Below are positions 19,601 through 28,172 of a stretch of DNA of 64,000 bases, piece after piece. Under the pieces are notes generated by a model, which worked only from the letters and a program-made list of their open reading frames with translations, had not been told where the DNA came from and did not search any database. Both the position numbers and the translations under genes were made by a program. The DNA is from CAZNFR01 sp964572225 (lineage in GTDB: Bacteria > Bacteroidota > Bacteroidia > Bacteroidales > GCA-2748055): NCBI GenBank assembly GCA_964572225.1, contig CAZNFR010000004.1, positions 9,339-73,338 of the forward strand, given 5' to 3'. Each line of letters begins with the position of its first letter. Positions within the stretch are counted from its first letter, which is position 1.

Positions 19601-19822
19601 TTTAAGAAAGTCTGCCACTCCTTTATACCGGGGCTTGCCATCCACAAAAGGCAAATAATCCCCTTCATGAGAAAATTCCTCAAATTTCTCCCCGTGTTCC
19701 TCTTCCCTTTGTTTCAGGTAATCATTGAACATCCGGGTCCATGCTTTGGAATGAACCTCGGCGGTTTTGGTGATCACTCCATCCAGATCGAAAATAACTG
19801 CATCAAAATTGTGTGAATTCAT
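16667..19822 (-). CDS. Beta-phosphoglucomutase fused to GH65 disaccharide phosphorylase
   Basis: 1051 residues in two parts. Residues 1-255 are a HAD-type beta-phosphoglucomutase (nucleophile FDLDGVIT, then GVASSSKN and VVEDAVSGVQAGA). Residues ~270-1051 are a glycoside hydrolase family 65 phosphorylase with the catalytic Glu in VMGPDEFHE (about residue 745). GH65 enzymes cleave trehalose, kojibiose or maltose with phosphate to give beta-glucose 1-phosphate, which beta-PGM converts to glucose 6-phosphate, so the fusion would channel the intermediate. It is divergent from the OtsA-OtsB gene, so trehalose is the natural candidate substrate, but the family also has other specificities. A -7 box sits 35 bases upstream. 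Confidence 0.9.
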   Translation of the reverse strand: MNSHNFDAVIFDLDGVITKTAEVHSKAWTRMFNDYLKQREEEHGEKFEEFSHEGDYLPFVDGKPRYKGVADFLKSRQIDIPYGDPSDDPDEETVCGLGNRKNEYFTQTLNEEGVEVYESTVELIRELQKEGIRLGVASSSKNCKMVLETAGLLHYFETRVDGMVSAELGLKGKPEPDIFTTACDNLGVAYDRSVVVEDAVSGVQAGAKGGFGFTLGLDREGNREALVRNGADIVLNDIDELGGIPFIERWFQEEVPNLKWNLVYRSYDKSREKSREAILSAGNGFFATRGSLEEINAGEHNYPGSYMAGLYNRRKSKVGDRWIENEDFVNFINWIPVSFRREGEEWFNPNLHSFSDFERRLDLRNGLLYRRLVVNHEDGAKTELVSRRFVSMANPHLAGLEYIVRPLNYSGTLELKSQIDGDILNEGVERYSDLDQHHLDNPEQGRNDGIGYVIVRTNQSDITISVSEKLRVFNDGKAASEGDFQSEKGKISTFFKEPVKENKELKLQKLVCVQNSRDFEVENPLGAALVALKEADNFDTLLEESAGKWAEIWEKADLKVDGDRFTQMLLRMHIYHLMVTASTHHTKLDAGIPARGLHGEAYRGHIFWDELYVLPFYISHFPEIARSVLMYRYRRMEEAAKYAREYGYEGTMFPWQSGSDGREETQIVHLNPVSGEWGDDYSSLQRHISIAIAYNIWQYYHISGDQEFMDQYGAEMFFGICRFWASKSEYNEELQRYHIDKVMGPDEFHEKLPDAEEGGLKDNAYTNIMVVWLFNRAFDIMDYMRIDERKRVVEKIGLSKEELVKWKDVTHKMNLIMNEDGILSQFDGYFDLKELDWDAYRKKYENIHRMDRILKSEGKSPDDFKVAKQADVLMTYYNIDQENVNSILKNLGFGVPEKMLKKNFDYYISRTSHGSTLSRVVHAFLAREIGESEKCWEMYVEALVSDYIDIQGGTTGEGIHMGVMGGTVLSALTVFAGLNWHGDALRLDPSLPSAWKSMEFSFRFKGEEYHFRIDGESVQVEFQTQSSEEGRIFVRGRRFSLLTNETIKIPL

Positions 19823-19856
19823 AAACTTACAATGCCCGTTTTTGTTAGAATTTACG

Positions 19857-19864
19857 CAAAGGTA
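19857..19864 (-). promoter_or_regulatory. TAnnTTTG -7 box of the GH65 fusion gene
   Basis: The minus strand reads TACCTTTG, a full consensus match, 35 bases before the ATG at 19822. The 180-base intergenic region also serves the divergent trehalose-synthesis gene, for which only an imperfect TATAATTG (19979-19986) is seen. Confidence 0.5.
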
Positions 19865-20002
19865 ACTAATCTAAATTAAATAGACCTTAACTCAGCCCCG
19901 TCAAGGCGCATTCTGTCCGGAAAGGCTATTTGATACCGGCTTTTGTGCCTGCTGTTTAAAAAATAAGCCTTACTTTTATATAATTGCAACTAAAACCACG
20001 CT

Positions 20003-22222
20003 ATGGGAAGAATAATTTTTGTATCCAATCTTTTGCCCCTGAAAATTGTCAAAGCCCGTAACGGGAAAATAAACCTGCAACAACGCATCGGAGGATATTC
20101 AAGCGGTCTCACCAAATTTTACCAGGATAACCATACTGCCTGGATTGGAACCACGGGAATCGACAAAAGTAAACTTCAGGCTTCCGAGAAAGAGAAAATC
20201 GGAGAAGAACTAATGAAACATAATTGCTACCCCATCTACCTTAAAAAACGGGTGAGGGAAAAGTACCTGGAAGGCTACTGCAATACCACCCTCTGGTCCC
20301 TGTTTCATTATTTTAATGAACTGGCTACCTACCGTAAGGAAGACTGGAAGGCTTATGTGGCTGTAAATGAAATTTATGCGGAGCATTTGGAGCCGATCAT
20401 TAAAGAAGACGACAGCGTCTGGATCCATGATTATCACCTAATGTTGTTGCCCCGGATGTTGCGGGAAAGATTTCCCACCTTGTCCATTGGCTACTTTCAG
20501 CATATACCCTTTCCTTCATTTGAGGTATTCCGGCTGTTACCTCAGCGGATTGAGATCCTGGAAGGATTATTGGGAGCAGATCTCATTGGTTTTCACACCT
20601 ACGATTACGAAAGGCATTTCATGAGCTCGGTCAGAAGACTGATTGGGCTGGATACCTACCTGAACCAGATCCGTTATGATAAGAGGGTTCTGAAGGTTGA
20701 AAACTTCCCCATGGGTATCGATTTCGATAAGTTCCACAATACCGCCCGGGAGCTGATGAAAAAGACTCCTGCCGGACTCAGGGACTTCAAGGAGCAGATA
20801 AAAAACCACATTAAAGTCAATGAAGAAAACAAGATCATCCTGTCAATCGACTGGCTGGACTTTTCCAAAGGGATCATAAACCGGCTGAAGACCTATCGGA
20901 ACTTCCTTCAAAATTATAAGGTTTACCGGGGAAAAGTAACCTTGCTTTTGTATGTTACCCCTCCCAATGAAAATATTTCCGAGTACAAAAAGATCAAATC
21001 GGAGCTGGATGAGCAGGTAGGGAAGATCAACGCTGAATTTGGCCGTATAAACTGGAGGCCGGTTTATTATTTTTACGAAGAACTGAGTTTTGAACAACTT
21101 GTTCAGGTATACCAGTGCTCCGACGTTGCTCTGATCACCCCAATCAGGGACGGTATGAACCTGATTGCCAAAGAATATATTGCAAGTCATCCCGAAATGG
21201 AAGGGGTACTCATTCTTTCGGAAATGGCCGGGGCATCCAAGGAAATGGCCGAAGCGATCATCGTAAATCCGAATAATAAGGCAGAAACGGCCCACGCCAT
21301 TCATCAGGCGCTTTCCATGCCTCCGGAAGAAAAGCGGGAAAGAAACAGCGCCCTTCAGCAGAGACTCTCACGCTATACGGAGTACAAATGGGCTACCGAT
21401 TTTATAAAAAGCCTGGATGGGGTAAAACAGATACAGGAATACAATGCTACCCGCCGACTTAGCAGAAACCTTAAAAATAAGATTATCCAACATTATAATA
21501 AGGCGGAAAGCCGGCTGATCCTGCTGGATTATGACGGAACCCTTCAGGGATTCTACAAAGATCCCCAGGATGCCCGGCCCGATAAGGAACTTTACGACCT
21601 GCTTAATCAAATCATTGCTGATATCAGCAACCGGGTGATCATCATTAGCGGGAGAGACAAGGAAACCCTGTCGGAATGGTTCGACCGGGATTGGAGGATA
21701 GGGTTCATTGCCGAGCACGGTGTCTGGCACAGGGAACCGGATTCGGACTGGCATATGATCGAGCCCATCAATAAATCCTGGATGGACGAGATCCGCAATA
21801 TCCTGACCTTCTATGTGGACAGGACCCCGCGAAGCTTCATCGAGGAAAAAAACTATTCTCTGGTATGGCACTACCGGAATTCGGACCCCGATTTGGGCAT
21901 TCAAAGATCCTATGAGCTGAAAGATGAGCTCCAAAGCCTGGTTTCCAACCTGCACCTGGAGATCATGGACGGGGATAAGGTGATTGAAATCAAAAACAGT
22001 GGAATTAACAAGGGCCGGGCAGCATTGCACAGGATGGGAGAGGAAAGTTACGATTTCATCCTTGCGCTGGGAGATGACTGGACAGACGAGTTTACATTCG
22101 AGTCCATGCCACCCGAGGCAATTACCGTAAAAGTAGGCACCAAATCCACCAAGGCTAAATATTTTGTGGAAAACCACAAACAGGTCAGGGAGCTGCTGAA
22201 ACTCCTGACCTCCTGTCCTTAA
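20003..22222 (+). CDS. otsA-otsB: Bifunctional trehalose-6-phosphate synthase/trehalose-phosphatase
   Basis: 739 residues. Residues 1-470 are a GT20 synthase (RIGGYSSGL substrate loop, IHDYHLMLLPRMLR, IPFPSFEVFRLLPQR, DWLDFSKGI and RDGMNLIAKEY), which joins UDP-glucose or ADP-glucose to glucose 6-phosphate. Residues ~500-735 are a HAD-type phosphatase (LILLDYDGTLQGF, ISGRDKETL, GDDWTDEF), which releases trehalose. The fused order is common in Bacteroidota. Together with the divergent GH65/beta-PGM fusion it gives both synthesis and phosphorolysis of trehalose, a compatible solute, in one locus. No partner gene is required for function. Confidence 0.93.
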   Translation: MGRIIFVSNLLPLKIVKARNGKINLQQRIGGYSSGLTKFYQDNHTAWIGTTGIDKSKLQASEKEKIGEELMKHNCYPIYLKKRVREKYLEGYCNTTLWSLFHYFNELATYRKEDWKAYVAVNEIYAEHLEPIIKEDDSVWIHDYHLMLLPRMLRERFPTLSIGYFQHIPFPSFEVFRLLPQRIEILEGLLGADLIGFHTYDYERHFMSSVRRLIGLDTYLNQIRYDKRVLKVENFPMGIDFDKFHNTARELMKKTPAGLRDFKEQIKNHIKVNEENKIILSIDWLDFSKGIINRLKTYRNFLQNYKVYRGKVTLLLYVTPPNENISEYKKIKSELDEQVGKINAEFGRINWRPVYYFYEELSFEQLVQVYQCSDVALITPIRDGMNLIAKEYIASHPEMEGVLILSEMAGASKEMAEAIIVNPNNKAETAHAIHQALSMPPEEKRERNSALQQRLSRYTEYKWATDFIKSLDGVKQIQEYNATRRLSRNLKNKIIQHYNKAESRLILLDYDGTLQGFYKDPQDARPDKELYDLLNQIIADISNRVIIISGRDKETLSEWFDRDWRIGFIAEHGVWHREPDSDWHMIEPINKSWMDEIRNILTFYVDRTPRSFIEEKNYSLVWHYRNSDPDLGIQRSYELKDELQSLVSNLHLEIMDGDKVIEIKNSGINKGRAALHRMGEESYDFILALGDDWTDEFTFESMPPEAITVKVGTKSTKAKYFVENHKQVRELLKLLTSCP

Positions 22223-22271
22223 GCTAAAGAAAAAATCCGGGTTTTATTTGCCAGAGTCTGAAGGGTCCGGT

Positions 22272-22865
22272 CTATTTTTTGCCATAAACCTGAATAACCC
22301 AGGCCTCTCCATTATGAAAGGGCCCCTCCTTAAGATCGATACGAACTTCCTCGGCATCGAACCTTTTCAGACCTGAGAAATCCTTCCTCAGGTCATCAAC
22401 CGAATAGAGCATCTCAAGACTTTTAGGTCCGCCGGTATCCAGGTTGATCTGTTTTTTGGAGAAAAGTTCGGCGATCAGGACTCCTCCCGGCTTCAGACTC
22501 TGCACCAGTTTTTGATGGAAAGTTCTCCTTTGGTACTCCCTGAGATGGAGGAAACTGAAGGCAATGGCATCGTAGTAGGAGTCCACAGCCTGGAAATTTT
22601 CACAATCCTGTATCTGATACTCAAAATCCACAGCCATTTTGCGGGCAAGTTCCATGGCTTTCCCAAATGCTACCCGGCTATAGTCAAATGCATGAACCTT
22701 CCAACCCGCTCCCGCGGCAAAGGCTGCATTTCTGCCCTCGCCTTCTGCCGGCATGAGGACAAATCCGGTCTTCAATTCCCTAAGTTTTTCCGCTATAAAA
22801 CGGTTCGGTTCCGTTCCATAGACAAATTCATGAACATCATAGCGTTCATCCCAAAATTCTTTCAT
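22272..22865 (-). CDS. SAM-dependent methyltransferase (TehB/Methyltransf_11 type)
   Basis: 197 residues from ATG at 22865 (MKEFWDERYDVHEF). The open frame continues upstream to 22919, but a perfect promoter box at 22907-22914 lies in that extension, so the shorter form is preferred. The SAM-binding loop is VLMPAEGEGRNAAFAAGAG and the motif II region is VHAFDYS; SFLHLREYQR is the motif-IV area. This is the small tellurite-resistance/TehB-like class with an unknown substrate. It is divergent from purL. Confidence 0.82.
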   Translation of the reverse strand: MKEFWDERYDVHEFVYGTEPNRFIAEKLRELKTGFVLMPAEGEGRNAAFAAGAGWKVHAFDYSRVAFGKAMELARKMAVDFEYQIQDCENFQAVDSYYDAIAFSFLHLREYQRRTFHQKLVQSLKPGGVLIAELFSKKQINLDTGGPKSLEMLYSVDDLRKDFSGLKRFDAEEVRIDLKEGPFHNGEAWVIQVYGKK

Positions 22866-22906
22866 AAATCCTGATTTTATTAATCCCTGCCCCCAAAGGG
22901 AAAACA

Positions 22907-22914
22907 CAAAAGTA
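22907..22914 (-). promoter_or_regulatory. TAnnTTTG -7 box of the methyltransferase gene
   Basis: The minus strand reads TACTTTTG, 42 bases before the chosen ATG. It is one of a pair of divergent boxes in the 172-base intergenic region shared with purL. Confidence 0.5.
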
Positions 22915-22994
22915 ATCATAATTTCTGTAAACGAAGTTTAACCGGCACTTAGGTTCCCTATCCGGGGGTTGTCTGGAACAACCGGGAAAATCAC

Positions 22995-23002
22995 TATATT
23001 TG
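22995..23002 (+). promoter_or_regulatory. TAnnTTTG -7 box of purL
   Basis: TATATTTG lies 35 bases before the ATG at 23038, with a TTG 23 bases further upstream (22969-22971) in a plausible -33 position. This TTG begins an extended open frame, but the promoter geometry indicates it is a promoter element rather than a start codon. Confidence 0.55.
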
Positions 23003-23037
23003 TATTCCAATCAGGCTCACCATTTGACGTACCTTAC

Positions 23038-26000
23038 ATGACACTATTTTTTAAACTTTCGGAAAAGAAATATATCGGCCTTGATACTCCTCCCCTTAGC
23101 GAAGAACAAAGAAACAGGCTACGCTGGGTGCTTGGAAATGCCCGGTATCTCGGTGCCGTTAACATAGAAGGCTATTTTACAGGACCACGGAAGGAAATGA
23201 TAACCCCCTGGAGTACCAATGCCGTGGAAATAGCTGCCAACATGGGAATACCGGGGATTCTCCGGATGGAAGAATTTACCCGGGTGAAAAATGAAAAGGC
23301 CAAATACGATCCCATGTTACAGGAACTTTATCACAACCTGGACGATAAAGTATTTAAGACGGACAGGCAGCCCGAGGAGGTCATTTATATTGAAAACATA
23401 GCAGCCTATAATGAATCTGAGGGTCTTGCCCTGAGTCCGGAGGAGATCACTTACCTCGAAACACTCTCCCGGAATCTGGAAAGAAAACTTACGGATAGCG
23501 AGGTGTTCGGATTCTCACAGGTTAATTCCGAACACTGCCGGCACAAAATCTTTAACGGGAGATTTGTGATTGACGGGGAGGAAAAGGAATCCAGCCTATT
23601 TGAGCTGATTAAAAAAACCACCCGAACGAATCCCAATACCATCGTCTCAGCATACAAGGATAACTGTTCCTTCTCCAGAGGCCCGGTTGTGGAGCAGTTT
23701 GCACCCGTCAAACAGGACCGCCCTGATTTTTTCAGGATCCTGGAACGGAAATCGGTCCTTTCCCTGAAAGCCGAAACTCACAATTTCCCGACCACGGTAG
23801 AACCCTTCAACGGGGCTTCCACAGGGACCGGAGGTGAGATACGCGACCGGATAGGCGGGGGCAAGGGCGCTTTTCCCATGGCCGGAACAGCCGTATATAT
23901 GACCGCCTTTGCCAGGTCAGCCGAGGGCAGATCCTGGGAAAAGAAGTCCAAACCCAGGCCCTGGTTGTATCAAACTCCGGAGCAAATCCTGATCAAGGCA
24001 TCCAACGGAGCCAGCGATTTTGGGAATAAATTCGGTCAGCCCCTTATTTGCGGCAGCCTGCTCACGTATGAATACACCGGCGGTGAAACAAAATTCGGTT
24101 TCGACAAGGTTATCATGCTCGCCGGGGGAATCGGATACGGTAATCTTGAAGAAAGTGAAAAAGACATCCCGGAGAAAGGCGATCTGGTGATCCTCCTGGG
24201 AGGAGATAACTACCGGATCGGGATGGGCGGAGGAGCAGTTTCCTCCGTTGCTACCGGGCAATATGCAAATAAAATTGAGCTCAATGCAGTCCAAAGGGCC
24301 AATCCCGAGATGCAAAAAAGAGTATACAATGCCATCAGGGCTCTGGCCGAGTCGGGATTCAATTCCATCGTCTCCATACATGACCATGGGGCCGGAGGGC
24401 ACCTGAACTGCCTCTCAGAACTGGTGGAAGCCACCGGCGGGATTATCGACCTGAGCAAACTCCCGGTAGGTGACCCTACCCTCTCTGCAAGGGAACTCAT
24501 TGGTAACGAATCCCAGGAAAGAATGGGGCTCATTGTAAAGGAAAAAGACCTGGTGGAACTTCAAAAAATCGCTGAAAGGGAAAGGGCTCCAATGTACATT
24601 ATCGGAAGGGTAACCGGTGATCACCGCTTTATCTTTGAAGATCCTGAAAAAGATATACGTCCGATCGACCTTGAACTAACCGACCTGTTTGGAAATCCTC
24701 CCAAGACGGTAATGGAAGACCGGAAACTGGGGTCTGACTTTCCTGAATTAAAATATGATATCTCCCGCCTGCAAGAATACCTGGAAGAACTTCTTCAACT
24801 GGAATCTGTAGCCTGTAAAGACTGGCTTACCAATAAAGTAGACAGATCTGTAACCGGAAAAATTGCCAAACAACAGTGCGCCGGGGAATACCAGCTTCCG
24901 CTCAATAACCTGGGAGCAGTGGCCCTCGACTACCAGGGCAGGCATGGGTACGCAACTTCCATAGGTCATGCACCTGCGGCAGGATTGGTGAACCCGGCTG
25001 CCGGTTCTGTCCTGTCCATCGCAGAAGCCCTTACCAATCTGATCTGGGCCCCGCTCGAACACGGAATTGCCGGGATTTCCCTTTCGGCTAACTGGATGTG
25101 GCCCTGCCGGAATCCGGGTCAGGACGCCGCACTTTACGATGCAGCGAAAGCTGCCAGCGATTTCGCCATTGCACTGGGCATCAATATCCCAACAGGTAAA
25201 GACTCTCTCTCCATGACCCAAAAATACGGAAAGGAGAAGGTCCTTTCTCCCGGAACGGTAATAATCTCCGCTGCAGCCCAGGTCTCCAACATACGACAAA
25301 TCGTTGAACCTGTCGCCAGAAAAGTTCCAGGCTCGGTGATCGTTTACCTCGACATGTCCGGAACAGAATTATCCCTGGGAGGATCCGCCCTGTCCGTTTT
25401 GTTAAACAGTCCAGGAAAAGATACTCCCAATGTTGCTGATCCCGATTATTTCAAAAAGGTATTTACCCATATACAGGGGGCAATCAAGGCCGGACAGATC
25501 CTTGCAGGACACGACATTTCAGCAGGCGGGATCATAACCGCCCTGTTGGAAATGTGTTTTCCCACAGATCAGACCGGAATGGAAACAGACCTCTCCCCGG
25601 TGACCGATAAGGATTTGGTGCATGCTCTGTTTGCAGAAAATCCGGGATTAATACTACAATTTAAAAAGGAGAAAGATCTTGAGCTGCTTGCCGAGAACGG
25701 AATTAAATTTCATATCCTCGGAAAGGTAAACAAATCGAACGAGCTTACCCTTAAGTTTGGAAAGGAAAACCTCTCATTTAACATTCCGGAACTGCGCGAT
25801 AAATGGTACTATTCCTCTTACCTGCTGGACCGTAAACAATCGGGCGAAAAAGCAGCGAAGGAAAGATTCAGGAATTACCCTAAACAGAAACTAAGCTTCG
25901 ATTTCCATGATTTCCCGGGAAAATTTAAATCCTACAGGATTGATCCCAAAAGAAGGAAGGAATCGGGAATAAAAGCTGCCATAATCAGGGAAAAAGGAGT

Positions 26001-26721
26001 AAACGGAGACCGGGAAATGGCCTGGGCTCTCTACCTTGCGGGCATGGATGTGAAGGATGTGCATATGACCGACCTGATCTCAGGAAGAGAGGACCTGAAC
26101 GATGTTCATATGATTGTATTTGTAGGCGGATTCTCCAACTCCGATGTACTGGGATCGGCCAAGGGCTGGGCCGGGGCTTTCCGCTATAATCCAACGGCCC
26201 GGAACACCCTGGATCGGTTCTATCAGCGCAGGGACACCCTGAGTCTGGGAGTATGCAACGGATGTCAGCTAATGGTTGAACTCGGAATGGTCTCTTCTGA
26301 AAACCCGGAAAAACCCCGCCTTCTCCATAATGAGTCCGGGAAATTTGAATCGGCCTTCCTGAACGTGGATATTCAGCCCAATCATTCGGTAATGCTTAAC
26401 AGCCTGTCGGGCTGCCGGCTCGGGATATGGGTTGCCCATGGTGAAGGAAGATTTTCCCTTCCCGGAAGCGAAAGTGACTATCATATCCCCGTTAAATACT
26501 CCTTTGAAGCTTATCCCGGGAATCCAAATGGTTCCGATTTTGCTGCAGCAGCGCTCTGTTCGGAAGATGGCCGCCACCTTGCCATAATGCCTCACCTGGA
26601 AAGATCATTCCTGCCCTGGCAATGCGGAACCTACCCGGAAGATAGAAAAAATGATGAAATAACCCCCTGGATAGAGGCTTTTGTAAATGCGCGAGAATGG
26701 ATAAAAGACCAAACAGAATAG
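23038..26721 (+). CDS. purL: Phosphoribosylformylglycinamidine synthase (large, single-chain)
   Basis: 1227 residues, the single-chain PurL of gamma-proteobacterial/Bacteroidota type. It converts FGAR and glutamine to FGAM in purine synthesis. The synthetase half contains FGFSQVNSEHCRHKIFNG, the ATP/FGAR motif AETHNFPTTVEPF and SIHDHGAGGHLN; the glutaminase domain is at the C-terminus, with the nucleophile in GVCNGCQLM (about residue 1070) and the late IMPHLERSF. The start is ATG at 23038 (MTLFFKLSEKK), supported by the promoter box. The stop lies 25 bases inside the next gene, so the downstream genes may be translationally coupled. Confidence 0.96.
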   Translation: MTLFFKLSEKKYIGLDTPPLSEEQRNRLRWVLGNARYLGAVNIEGYFTGPRKEMITPWSTNAVEIAANMGIPGILRMEEFTRVKNEKAKYDPMLQELYHNLDDKVFKTDRQPEEVIYIENIAAYNESEGLALSPEEITYLETLSRNLERKLTDSEVFGFSQVNSEHCRHKIFNGRFVIDGEEKESSLFELIKKTTRTNPNTIVSAYKDNCSFSRGPVVEQFAPVKQDRPDFFRILERKSVLSLKAETHNFPTTVEPFNGASTGTGGEIRDRIGGGKGAFPMAGTAVYMTAFARSAEGRSWEKKSKPRPWLYQTPEQILIKASNGASDFGNKFGQPLICGSLLTYEYTGGETKFGFDKVIMLAGGIGYGNLEESEKDIPEKGDLVILLGGDNYRIGMGGGAVSSVATGQYANKIELNAVQRANPEMQKRVYNAIRALAESGFNSIVSIHDHGAGGHLNCLSELVEATGGIIDLSKLPVGDPTLSARELIGNESQERMGLIVKEKDLVELQKIAERERAPMYIIGRVTGDHRFIFEDPEKDIRPIDLELTDLFGNPPKTVMEDRKLGSDFPELKYDISRLQEYLEELLQLESVACKDWLTNKVDRSVTGKIAKQQCAGEYQLPLNNLGAVALDYQGRHGYATSIGHAPAAGLVNPAAGSVLSIAEALTNLIWAPLEHGIAGISLSANWMWPCRNPGQDAALYDAAKAASDFAIALGINIPTGKDSLSMTQKYGKEKVLSPGTVIISAAAQVSNIRQIVEPVARKVPGSVIVYLDMSGTELSLGGSALSVLLNSPGKDTPNVADPDYFKKVFTHIQGAIKAGQILAGHDISAGGIITALLEMCFPTDQTGMETDLSPVTDKDLVHALFAENPGLILQFKKEKDLELLAENGIKFHILGKVNKSNELTLKFGKENLSFNIPELRDKWYYSSYLLDRKQSGEKAAKERFRNYPKQKLSFDFHDFPGKFKSYRIDPKRRKESGIKAAIIREKGVNGDREMAWALYLAGMDVKDVHMTDLISGREDLNDVHMIVFVGGFSNSDVLGSAKGWAGAFRYNPTARNTLDRFYQRRDTLSLGVCNGCQLMVELGMVSSENPEKPRLLHNESGKFESAFLNVDIQPNHSVMLNSLSGCRLGIWVAHGEGRFSLPGSESDYHIPVKYSFEAYPGNPNGSDFAAAALCSEDGRHLAIMPHLERSFLPWQCGTYPEDRKNDEITPWIEAFVNAREWIKDQTE

Positions 26722-27392
26722 CCAGAAGATCAGGGATCCGAATTTGTGTTTTTCTCCTTGCCTGCATGAATGTCTGGAATCTGAGTTCACAAGACACAGG
26801 TCTGTGGACCTCCGTCAAACTCAGTCACAATCTCGATCATCAGTTTACCCTCCAGGCTGCATTGGGACACCGATTAAAGGAAGAATTCACATCCTGGAAT
26901 GAAAGTTTTGCCAATATGGGCTTGCTCTTTCAACACAATTCCCTTACTTCAGCATTCATTTACCGGCTTTCCGGACTTAATTTGAGGGAAGCAGGAAACA
27001 TCCATGTCCACAGGTTAAGCTGGGAAATTAATTACAATCATGAGTTCTCCGTCTTTATTATGGAATTCAGAAGCAGGTTTCAGGCAAGGTACTTCGAAAC
27101 GAATCCCGAAAACTCCCTGATCACACCCAGATCCCATCTGAGAAACCGAATAAAAAGTGAAATTAACATACCCTTCCTTCCGGTAAACCCAAGCTTATCT
27201 TACGAAGTCTTTTACCGGCTTAATAACGGTATGCCCAATAACTTTGAACAACAGAGGATTATCATGGGAGTGGATTATCAAATGAAGGCAGACCAGGCCT
27301 TTCAGATTTACCTCCTCTACCTGGAAAGAATGAATGTTGAAAATCCTTCAGAAAACTATATCGTAGGATTGGGTTATTCTGTGTATATTTAA
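26697..27392 (+). CDS. DUF2490 family outer-membrane protein
   Basis: 231 residues. A basic N-terminus and a hydrophobic stretch (ICVFLLACMNVWNLSSQDTG) form a signal peptide. The rest has the alternating aromatic pattern of a beta barrel (e.g. LSWEINYNHEFSVFIM, FRSRFQARYFET) and matches DUF2490. It overlaps the end of purL by 25 bases and is 36 bases before the polyphosphate polymerase gene. In other Bacteroidota DUF2490 genes sit with VTC genes, but the role is unknown. Probably an outer-membrane barrel. Confidence 0.8.
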   Translation: MDKRPNRIARRSGIRICVFLLACMNVWNLSSQDTGLWTSVKLSHNLDHQFTLQAALGHRLKEEFTSWNESFANMGLLFQHNSLTSAFIYRLSGLNLREAGNIHVHRLSWEINYNHEFSVFIMEFRSRFQARYFETNPENSLITPRSHLRNRIKSEINIPFLPVNPSLSYEVFYRLNNGMPNNFEQQRIIMGVDYQMKADQAFQIYLLYLERMNVENPSENYIVGLGYSVYI

Positions 27393-27428
27393 AAGCCTGT
27401 TAGAACAAGGCTTTCAAATACCGGAACC

Positions 27429-28172
27429 ATGATGGAGCAACTCGAGAGATTCAGTGCCCTGACCCTGGAAGAACTGCAAAAATGCAAACTGGATTCAAGG
27501 TATGACCGGAAATTTATTTTCTCTGAAAATCTCCTTCCCCGGGTTCTGGAACAGCTTCCCCATAATTACCGGCAACTCCGGATCCATGAAGAATCAAATC
27601 ATTCCTATGTCACCACCTATTATGACACCCCTGAATACAGAATGTACCTGAATCATCATAACGGAAAAAGACCAAGATACAAGATCAGAAAAAGAGACTA
27701 TATCCTTACCTCCGGTACTTTTTATGAGATCAAAAAAAGAGACAATAAAGGCTATCTGCATAAATACCGGCAGCATGTGGGTTTTGAATTCACGTCGGAA
27801 ATGCGGGATCAGTTTATCGAAATGAATACTCCGTACAATCCAGCTTCCCTGAGACCCACACTCACCAACCGTTTTAAAAGGATTACCCTGCTGAAGGAAT
27901 GCGGGGAAGAAAAAATTACCTTCGACAGGGAAATTCAGTTTGAGAACGAATTCGGTCTAAAGGCCCTGAATGGCCTGGTAGTGGCCGAGATCAAAACCCG
28001 TGAGCTACATAGCCGGTCGGTTCTTCAAAAAATTCTTCGTAGCTTTGGAATTTATCCGGTCCCGATCAGTAAATACCTGACCGGCATAGCACTGCTGAAT
28101 AAAGACATTAAAAAAAACCAGTTAAAGGAAAAAATGCTTCATTTAAATCAGCTTCAGCGTGAAACTATTTGA
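27429..28172 (+). CDS. VTC-domain polyphosphate polymerase
   Basis: 247 residues, a stand-alone catalytic VTC domain. Positively charged substrate-tunnel motifs are visible: SRYDRKFIF near the start, PRYKIRKRDY, FYEIKKRDNKG and VAEIKTREL. These Arg/Lys clusters with a terminal Glu match the triphosphate-tunnel fold that makes polyphosphate from ATP. It is followed with a 14-base overlap by a membrane protein of the DUF4956 family, the usual companion. Polymerase activity is expected, but the bacterial stand-alone form is less studied than the yeast complex. Confidence 0.88.
   Translation: MMEQLERFSALTLEELQKCKLDSRYDRKFIFSENLLPRVLEQLPHNYRQLRIHEESNHSYVTTYYDTPEYRMYLNHHNGKRPRYKIRKRDYILTSGTFYEIKKRDNKGYLHKYRQHVGFEFTSEMRDQFIEMNTPYNPASLRPTLTNRFKRITLLKECGEEKITFDREIQFENEFGLKALNGLVVAEIKTRELHSRSVLQKILRSFGIYPVPISKYLTGIALLNKDIKKNQLKEKMLHLNQLQRETI

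Noticed and set aside
21368..22177. Long antisense open frame of 269 codons opposite the trehalose synthase/phosphatase gene
   Set aside because: It lies entirely within a well-conserved gene on the other strand, has no recognisable domain and no promoter.
22969..23037. N-terminal extension of PurL from a TTG codon
   Set aside because: A perfect promoter box (22995-23002) lies inside the extension and the TTG fits a -33 element; the ATG at 23038 gives the normal PurL N-terminus.
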